From: Bacteroidota bacterium
GTDB lineage: Bacteria; Bacteroidota; JABWAT01
Direction of reading: 5' to 3'
Assembly (NCBI GenBank): GCA_013360915.1
Contig: JABWAT010000014.1
Coordinates: 1 to 58,869, forward strand
Length of the DNA stretch: 58,869 nucleotides
The notes under the pieces are model-generated. The model did not search any database. It was given only the letters and a program-made list of their open reading frames with translations, and was not told where the DNA came from. This document shows, one piece after another, positions 53,255 through 58,869 of the stretch. Each line of letters starts with the position of its first letter. The stretch's first letter is position 1. Both the position numbers and the translations under genes were made by a program.

Positions 53255-54357
53255 AAACACACCCAACCAGCGACCGACTGAAATACTGGGCCATCTATCT
53301 GCCACAGTTTCACCCGATTCCGGAAAATGATGAATGGTGGGGCCCCGGCTTTACAGAATGGACCAATGTGACCCGATCGAAGCCCCTGTTCAAAGGGCAT
53401 TACCAGCCCAGAATCCCGGCTGATCTGGGATTTTATGATCTCAGGCACCATCCGACCATGATAGAACAAGCCCGTCTGGCCAAGCGTTACGGCATCGATG
53501 GCTTTCTGTTTTATCATTACTGGTTTAATGGAAAGCAACTGCTCGAACGGCCGGTCAATCAATGGGTGAAGGAAGGAACTCCTGATTTCCCGTTTGCTCT
53601 TTTCTGGGCCAATGAAACCTGGTCACGACGGTGGCTGGGAGAGGAAAAAAACATCCTGATCGAACAAACCTATTCAGCCGAGGATGATATTGAGCATTGC
53701 CGGTATCTGGTTTCGGTTTTCAAAGACCCCCGGTATATCAGAATTGAAAACCGGCCCGTTTTTATAATCTACCGCCCCCTGCATCACGAGGATATCAAAC
53801 GGTTCAGACAGAATCTGACCGATGCCTGTCTGGAAGCCGGTCTGCCCGAACCTTACCTGATTGGTTCCAACAGTCATTCGGTTGGTGTTGATTACCTGGA
53901 ACATGGATTTGACTGCAATCTTGATTTTCATCCGCGGTTGGGCCGTCTTCGTTTCAAATCTGAAGATGGCTGGCATTGGCGCCGGTTTTTCAGGAACATT
54001 TACCGCGGCTTCGGTTTTCACCCCTACAAGGTCTATGATGAGAAACGGACCCGGCCCCTGATGACGGGCGTCCGGTTCAGATACAAATACATACCCTCGG
54101 TCTATGTCAGCTGGGATAACAGTCCACGCCGGGGGAAGGATGGTATCATTATTCATAACTGTTCACCCGAACATTACGGTGAAGCACTTGACATCATCAC
54201 CAACCGCGAGATCAGTTCACCGGATACCCATCATATTGTGGTGATCAATGCCTGGAACGAATGGGCGGAAGGCAACTATCTGGAACCCGATCAGAAGTGG
54301 GGTCATGCCTACCTTCAGAAAACATTCGAAATCAAAAAGAAATATTCTGCTTCATGA
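53251..54357 (+). CDS. WbsX/GH99-like glycan biosynthesis protein, copy 2
   Basis: A 368-residue close paralogue of the 49570 gene, with matching LPQFHPIPENDEWWGPGFTE, FWANETWSRRW, SWDNSPRRG and INAWNEWAEGNYLEPDQ. Similarity extends to both ends, implying duplication within the cluster or import of a related copy. ATGA overlaps at both ends place it in one translational unit with the flanking genes. Confidence 0.88.
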   Translation: MKTHPTSDRLKYWAIYLPQFHPIPENDEWWGPGFTEWTNVTRSKPLFKGHYQPRIPADLGFYDLRHHPTMIEQARLAKRYGIDGFLFYHYWFNGKQLLERPVNQWVKEGTPDFPFALFWANETWSRRWLGEEKNILIEQTYSAEDDIEHCRYLVSVFKDPRYIRIENRPVFIIYRPLHHEDIKRFRQNLTDACLEAGLPEPYLIGSNSHSVGVDYLEHGFDCNLDFHPRLGRLRFKSEDGWHWRRFFRNIYRGFGFHPYKVYDEKRTRPLMTGVRFRYKYIPSVYVSWDNSPRRGKDGIIIHNCSPEHYGEALDIITNREISSPDTHHIVVINAWNEWAEGNYLEPDQKWGHAYLQKTFEIKKKYSAS

Positions 54358-55439
54358 AGGTTTTTTCCTTTTTCCTCCCGCAATTTCATCCGATTCCACA
54401 GAATGATGAATGGTGGGGAGCCGGATTCACCGAATGGACCAATGTTGCCCGCAGTGTACCCAAATTCAGGGGACACTATCAGCCTCATTTACCGGCTGAT
54501 CTGGGATTTTACGATCTCAGGTTAGCGGACACCCGGCACCAGCAGGCCGATCTGGCCCGTCAATATGGGATTGATGGATTCATCTACTACCATTATTGGT
54601 TTAATGGAACGCGGCTTCTGCATGAACCTCTCGATTTTCTGTTGACCAAACAGGCTCCCGGATTCCCCTACTTTTTCTGCTGGGCCAATGAAAACTGGAC
54701 CCGGCGCTGGGACGGAATGGAAGCCAACATTCTGATCAAACAGGACTATTCCTTTGCCGATGATCTTGAGCATATCCGGTTTCTCATTCCGTTTTTTAAA
54801 ACAGAGGCCTATCATAAACGGCTTGGGTGCCCGGTACTGGCCGTTTACCGCACCGAACTGCTGCCCGATCCGGCAGAAACGGTACGGATCTGGCGTGAAG
54901 AAGTTAAAAAGGCCGGCTTCCCCGACCTGTTCCTGATCAGAATCGAAAATCTGGGCCCCAGACCAGATCCTGCAAGCGAGGGGTTTGATGCTGCGTTGGA
55001 ATTTGCCCCCGATCAGGTTATCAGAGGACCCCGCTTGTATCATGGCCGACGGTATGAATGGCTCTCTGCCATGGGACTGCTCGAAAAAGGAAAAGTTGAA
55101 AACCGGCTGTACCGGTACGATTCACTCGTCAGAGCCATGTTGAATAAACGAAAACCTGGTTACCGCTGGTACCGGTGCGCCTGTCCATCCTGGGATAATT
55201 CGGCACGGCGCCAGCAAGGTGCCAGTCTGTTCCTAGATCCGGATCCCGCCCTGTTCAGAGAATGGGTAACCACCCTGCTCAGAGATTCCCTCAGCCAGCA
55301 ACCAGAGGAGGATCAGTTTATTGCCATCAATGCATGGAATGAATGGGCAGAAGGATGTCACCTGGAACCAGACCAGCGGTATGGTCATGCCTGGCTTGAA
55401 GCAGTCCGCGATGCCAAACGGGATGCCGGATGTCTGTAA
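54354..55439 (+). CDS. WbsX/GH99-like glycan biosynthesis protein, copy 3
   Basis: A 361-residue WbsX-family protein more diverged than the other two: FFLPQFHPIPQNDEWWGAGFTE, FCWANENWTRRWDG, PSWDNSARRQQG and INAWNEWAEGCHLEPDQ. The frame is open back to 54261, but the ATG at 54354 overlaps the preceding stop (ATGA) and gives the family's usual N-terminus. It overlaps the GT2 gene by 10 bp. Confidence 0.87.
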   Translation: MKVFSFFLPQFHPIPQNDEWWGAGFTEWTNVARSVPKFRGHYQPHLPADLGFYDLRLADTRHQQADLARQYGIDGFIYYHYWFNGTRLLHEPLDFLLTKQAPGFPYFFCWANENWTRRWDGMEANILIKQDYSFADDLEHIRFLIPFFKTEAYHKRLGCPVLAVYRTELLPDPAETVRIWREEVKKAGFPDLFLIRIENLGPRPDPASEGFDAALEFAPDQVIRGPRLYHGRRYEWLSAMGLLEKGKVENRLYRYDSLVRAMLNKRKPGYRWYRCACPSWDNSARRQQGASLFLDPDPALFREWVTTLLRDSLSQQPEEDQFIAINAWNEWAEGCHLEPDQRYGHAWLEAVRDAKRDAGCL

Positions 55440-56410
55440 CCAACCAGCCAGCGGTATCGGTCATTCTTCCGAATTATAATCATGCCAGATTCCTCCCGGA
55501 CCGGTTAAACTCGATTCTGAATCAGACTTTCAGCCAGTTTGAACTGATTCTGCTCGATGATTGCTCAACCGATCACAGCCGGCAGATTTTATCGGAAGTC
55601 AGCGACCCGCGAATCACACACCGGATTTTTAATACTGAAAACAGCGGAAGTCCGTTTGCACAATGGAACCGCGGGGTGCAACTGGCACGCGCTCCGCTGA
55701 TCTGGATTGCCGAAAGTGACGACCTGTGCGACGCCACCTTTCTCGAAAAACTGGTTCCTTACTTTGACGGTCATCCTGACCTGGCATTGGTCTATTGTCA
55801 GTCTGCCATTATCGATTCCAACGGGTCCGTTGCAGGTTCTCAGCTCGGCTGGACAGCCGATTTCGGTTCGGACCGGTGGAACACCGGATTCGTGGCAGAC
55901 GGCTCAGCAGAAATAAGTCAGTACCTGCTCAGAAAATCAACCATACCCAATGCCAGCGCGGTGGTATTCCGGCGTGACCTTTTTCCCTCCGATCTGGCCT
56001 TTTCCCGGTTCAGACAAACCGGAGATACCCTCATCTGGTGTCTGATCATTGCCGGGAAACAACTTCGTTTCTTACCCGATTCACTGAATCTGCACCGCCA
56101 CCATCAGGAAACAGTCAGGGCTGGCACCTCACGGTCCCGGCGATTGATCGATATCATCCGGCTGTCCCTGGAACTGGAACGCCGTCTCGGATTAACCAGA
56201 TCGGACCGGAACGAATTGATCATCCGGATAGACTCCCTGGCCGGGGATATGGAAAAGGAACGGGTTTTTCCGAACTACTTTTTTCCCCTGCTACTTTCAG
56301 TATTGCCACACGTGCTCAGGCAACCCTATTTCCATACCGTTGGTCTGGTTCTGAAGACCTTTATCCGTTTTTTTAAGTTCCGTATTCAATCCCGGCTTGG
56401 TATCAGGTAA
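55430..56410 (+). CDS. Family 2 glycosyltransferase
   Basis: A 326-residue GT2 enzyme. VSVILPNYNHARFLPDRLNS, LLDDCSTDHS and WIAESDDLCDA mark the GT-A fold and the metal-binding DD pair. It would add one sugar from a nucleotide donor to the growing glycan on the cytoplasmic side. A C-terminal hydrophobic part (YFFPLLLSVLPHVL) may associate with the membrane. It lies 6 bp before the next sulfotransferase gene. Confidence 0.92.
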   Translation: MSVTNQPAVSVILPNYNHARFLPDRLNSILNQTFSQFELILLDDCSTDHSRQILSEVSDPRITHRIFNTENSGSPFAQWNRGVQLARAPLIWIAESDDLCDATFLEKLVPYFDGHPDLALVYCQSAIIDSNGSVAGSQLGWTADFGSDRWNTGFVADGSAEISQYLLRKSTIPNASAVVFRRDLFPSDLAFSRFRQTGDTLIWCLIIAGKQLRFLPDSLNLHRHHQETVRAGTSRSRRLIDIIRLSLELERRLGLTRSDRNELIIRIDSLAGDMEKERVFPNYFFPLLLSVLPHVLRQPYFHTVGLVLKTFIRFFKFRIQSRLGIR

Positions 56411-56416
56411 AACATC

Positions 56417-57040
56417 ATGATCTCACATAAACACAAAGTCATTTTCATCCATCAGCGGAAATGCGCTGGCAGTTCAATTATCTCCTCCTTCGGATTAACC
56501 ACCGCCGATCCCGAGTGGCATGCATTTAATGACGGCGTTGTATCAGAAAATCCCTGGTGGAGTGAAGTCAGACAACACCACGCCGACTACCACATCTTTA
56601 CCGTGGTCCGGAATCCCTGGGACCGGTTTATTTCAGCCTGGAAATACCTGCCCGCCCTCCGGAACCTGCCATTGGAAACGGTGCTTCAGAACCTCCCCCG
56701 TGAGGGTCATGATTTCAGGCATATCACCCGCCCGCAATCTCAGATCCTGCTGGACAGAAATGGATCCCTGGTCGCCAACATCCTCAGGTTCGAGAATCTT
56801 CAGGCCGACTTTGATCAGTTTTGCACCACCTCCGGTATTCCGCTGAGGACACTGCCAACCATCAATCAGACCGAACATGATCACTACAGCAGGTATTTCA
56901 AGACAAAGAAAACCCGCGACCTGTTTGAACGTCATTTCTGGCTCGATATCACCCTTTTTGGGTATGAATTTGACGATGGACACAAGCCCGGTCGTTCTTT
57001 TCATTTCCCATGGAAGACGTCATTTTCGGTCGTATCTTAA
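56417..57040 (+). CDS. Sulfotransferase (PF03567-like)
   Basis: A 207-residue protein of the sulfotransferase-2 type, as in carbohydrate sulfotransferases. The 5'-phosphosulfate loop is VIFIHQRKCAGSSIISSF and the 3'-phosphate segment VVRNPWDRFISAW, both well kept. It is short for the family but looks complete, ending in FGYEF and a tail. It is the fourth sulfotransferase-type gene of the locus. Confidence 0.88.
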   Translation: MISHKHKVIFIHQRKCAGSSIISSFGLTTADPEWHAFNDGVVSENPWWSEVRQHHADYHIFTVVRNPWDRFISAWKYLPALRNLPLETVLQNLPREGHDFRHITRPQSQILLDRNGSLVANILRFENLQADFDQFCTTSGIPLRTLPTINQTEHDHYSRYFKTKKTRDLFERHFWLDITLFGYEFDDGHKPGRSFHFPWKTSFSVVS

Positions 57041-57055
57041 TATTTTAACATCTAT

Positions 57056-57898
57056 ATGCAAAAACGTATTTATTCTCCTGAGGCTGGAATCCGTCGCCCG
57101 GGAACCCTACTCTCGGGCATGTTCAGAGATCTGGCTGCTTCACGGTCACTCGGTTTCCGGCTGAGTGTGAGGAATCTGAGCGCACGGTACCGACAATCGT
57201 TCCTTGGCATTTTCTGGGCATTGGTCCCCCCTCTTGCCAGTTCTCTGATCTGGATCATTCTGAATCAGCAAAAAATTGTATCCTTCGGGCACACCGATGT
57301 TCCCTATCCGGTATTTGTGATCACCGGTTCATTGCTCTGGCAGTTTTTTTCGGAATCCCTGACCGGCATCCTGAACAGTCTGAGTTCGAACACCAACATG
57401 CTTTCCAAACTGAATTTTCCGCGCGAGGCCCTGCTGGTATCAGCTGCCATCGATATTGGTGTGAACATGCTGATTAAACTGACCCTGCTGGTGGTCGTGT
57501 ATCTTTCATTCGGATTGTATTTCGGTTTGCCCGTCATTCAAACCCTGCCGGGTCTGGCCCTGTTATTCTTCCTTGGAGCCTCCATCGGTCTGTTTCTGAT
57601 TCCGATTTCCATGCTGGTCAGAGACATACAGAACGGGATCGGACTGGTGCTTCAGTTTGCCATGTATCTGACCCCGGTCATCTATCCGGTAAAAGTTCAT
57701 GAAGGGTGGCTGAGTTTTCTCAACTACAATCCGGTGACCCCCATTCTTCAGCTCTGCAGGGACGGACTTTCGGGGCATTGGTATCCCAACTGGCCTGAAA
57801 TCCTGATCATCGGTGCCATCACCTTTCTGTTTCTTTTTATCGGCCTGATAGCGTTCCGGTTGGCCATGCCCATTCTGATTGAACGCATGGGAAGCTGA
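57056..57898 (+). CDS. wzm: ABC-2 type polysaccharide export permease, copy 1 (Wzm-like)
   Basis: A 280-residue membrane protein with six predicted helices. LSVRNLSARYRQSFLGIFWALVPP is the amphipathic entry motif of Wzm/KpsM/TagG permeases. It should pair with the Wzt-like ATPase at 45629. The tandem second permease begins 16 bp after its stop. Motif QFAMYLTPVIYPVK near the end is also typical. Confidence 0.9.
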   Translation: MQKRIYSPEAGIRRPGTLLSGMFRDLAASRSLGFRLSVRNLSARYRQSFLGIFWALVPPLASSLIWIILNQQKIVSFGHTDVPYPVFVITGSLLWQFFSESLTGILNSLSSNTNMLSKLNFPREALLVSAAIDIGVNMLIKLTLLVVVYLSFGLYFGLPVIQTLPGLALLFFLGASIGLFLIPISMLVRDIQNGIGLVLQFAMYLTPVIYPVKVHEGWLSFLNYNPVTPILQLCRDGLSGHWYPNWPEILIIGAITFLFLFIGLIAFRLAMPILIERMGS

Positions 57899-57914
57899 CA
57901 AACCTTTTACTCTT

Positions 57915-58730
57915 ATGCCCACTACCATTATCGATGCCAGCCGGAACCGGCTTTCCCTGAACCTGAAAGAACTCATTGCCTACCGCGATCTCATGTTTAC
58001 GTTGGCGTACCGTGATCTGCGCGTCCGTTACGCACAAACGTTTCTTGGTTTTCTCTGGGCCTTCCTACAGCCGGTGGTCACTCTGACCATTTTCACCCTG
58101 GTTTTCGGGCGTGTGGCACGGGTCGATACCGGATCGGTTCCCTATCCTCTGTTTGCTCTTTGCGGAATGACTGCCTGGAATTACTTTTCCTCGGTCATGA
58201 GCGGCGCCGGGTCATCTATCATCGGAGCTCAGGGCATGATCTCGAAAATTTACTTTCCCCGCCTCGTCATTCCCCTTTCAAAATCGCTGGTGTCCCTGGT
58301 CGATTTTCTGCTGGTCTTTGTTCTTATGATCGCGCTGATGATCTGGTATGGTGTTTCTCCTGGTGCTTCCATCGTTTTTCTGCCTTTGTTTCTGGCATTG
58401 GCCCTGATCTCGGGTTTGGCGGTGGGTATCTGGCTGAGTGCCCTGACGGTGCGTTTCAGGGACTTTCAGCACATCATTCCCTTTGCCGTTCAGTTGGGGA
58501 TGTATGCCACCCCGGTGGCCTACCCCGCCAATCTGGTCCCTCCTGATCTGCAGTTCTGGTATTTTCTGAATCCCATGGCCGGTGTGGTGGAAGGATTCCG
58601 CTGGTCCCTGCTCGGCGGACCCGAACCCGGTATTATGATTTTTGTATCGGCTTCGGTGGTTGTTTTACTCCTCATCGCCGGCCTGTATTATTTCAGGAAG
58701 GTCGAGTCGGTCATGGCGGATATTGTTTAA
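57915..58730 (+). CDS. ABC-2 type polysaccharide export permease, copy 2 (Wzm-like)
   Basis: A 271-residue permease of the same family (LAYRDLRVRYAQTFLGFLWA, QLGMYATPVAYP), with six helices. The frame extends 12 codons upstream into the previous gene, but the ATG at 57915 gives the usual N-terminus. Two permeases next to each other, with one ATPase in the window, could form a heterodimeric channel or serve a second ATPase beyond the window edge. Confidence 0.9.
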   Translation: MPTTIIDASRNRLSLNLKELIAYRDLMFTLAYRDLRVRYAQTFLGFLWAFLQPVVTLTIFTLVFGRVARVDTGSVPYPLFALCGMTAWNYFSSVMSGAGSSIIGAQGMISKIYFPRLVIPLSKSLVSLVDFLLVFVLMIALMIWYGVSPGASIVFLPLFLALALISGLAVGIWLSALTVRFRDFQHIIPFAVQLGMYATPVAYPANLVPPDLQFWYFLNPMAGVVEGFRWSLLGGPEPGIMIFVSASVVVLLLIAGLYYFRKVESVMADIV

Positions 58731-58732
58731 AT

Positions 58733-58869
58733 GGTGATTGGTGATTGGTGATTGGTGATTGGTGATTGGAAAAACCCGGACCCTGAGGTTCTCGAAGGGT
58801 GAGGGGTTTTTCCCAGTTAAAAGTTAAGAGTTAAGAGTTAAAAGAAAATACATGTGATTGGTAAAACCC
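58733..58869. repeat. Heptamer arrays, REP-like hairpin and terminal-inverted-repeat module at window end
   Basis: Five GGTGATT units (58733-58767) start two bases after the permease stop. Then come GGAAAAACCC, the hairpin ACCCT-GAGGTTCTCGA-AGGGT (58780-58800), GGGTTTTTC (58804-58812), four AGTTAAG units (58815-58842), AGAAAATAC (58843-58851) and a closing TAAAACCC at the window edge. The same order of parts as at position 24-102. Confidence 0.8.

Noticed and set aside
54261-54353. Upstream extension of the third WbsX gene
   Set aside because: The extra codons lie in another frame of the preceding gene's conserved C-terminus; the ATG at 54354 fits the family.
1-58869. tRNA and rRNA genes
   Set aside because: No cloverleaf or conserved rRNA sequence was recognised by eye on either strand; a dedicated tRNA search was not possible.

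Overview
The window looks like a chromosomal segment from a Gram-negative member of the FCB group (Bacteroidota or an Ignavibacteria/Kapabacteria/Calditrichota-like relative). Reasons: two exported proteins end in a type IX secretion sorting domain of the YPNPFN type, several genes encode outer-membrane beta-barrels, GAF/SpoIIE signalling proteins are abundant, and intergenic DNA is rich in short repeats. Species identity cannot be read from the sequence alone.

Layout. 1-655: repeat-packed non-coding DNA. 656-4330 (minus): a repeat-rich exported protein with a sorting domain, and a beta-helix protein. 4331-5008: more repeats. 5009-7072 (plus): a partner-switching module (GAF-SpoIIE phosphatase, RsbW-like kinase, STAS antagonist), convergent with 7143-13277 (minus): a REC-SpoIIE phosphatase, a histidine kinase with seven GAF domains, and a single-domain response regulator. 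No sigma factor is present. 13538-16671: an envelope operon of a TlpA-like thioredoxin, a beta-barrel and an Omp28-like thioredoxin-fold protein. 16868-18986: divergent GH16 and GH53 lipoprotein glycanases sharing a promoter region with TTATC-N5-GATAA palindromes. 19045-26199: a beta-barrel, quinone oxidoreductase, GH13 amylase, asparaginase, a small membrane protein, an alkyltransferase-like DNA repair protein and an acyltransferase. 26445-30565: metG with two envelope proteins. 30669-37657 (minus): SulP transporter, hybrid histidine kinase, ABC exporter.

37838-58730 (plus) is the most coherent block. It starts with a sulfate-activation operon: PAP phosphatase CysQ, a SLC13/DASS transporter, APS kinase CysC, and ATP sulfurylase CysD and CysN. 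No PAPS reductase or sulfite reductase follows. Instead come four sulfotransferase-like genes, a Wzt-type ABC ATPase, three WbsX/GH99-like proteins, two GT32-like capsular synthesis proteins, one GT2 enzyme and two ABC-2 permeases. Read together, the block imports and activates sulfate as PAPS, uses it to sulfate a cell-surface glycan, removes the PAP by-product, and exports the glycan through an ABC transporter. This is an inference from gene content.

The non-coding DNA has its own structure. Arrays of 7-bp tandem repeats occur with many different unit sequences but always the same period. A 63-79 bp module with GGGTTTTTC/GAAAAACCC ends recurs. Two families of small hairpins change their stem bases in a compensatory way between copies. 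One heptamer array flanks a four-helix-bundle (S23-type) gene inserted between cysD and cysN, and the array continues into the coding start of cysN. The glycan locus also holds a roughly 1.4-kb A+T-rich reading frame broken at several homopolymer runs, either a decaying gene or a patch of sequencing error.
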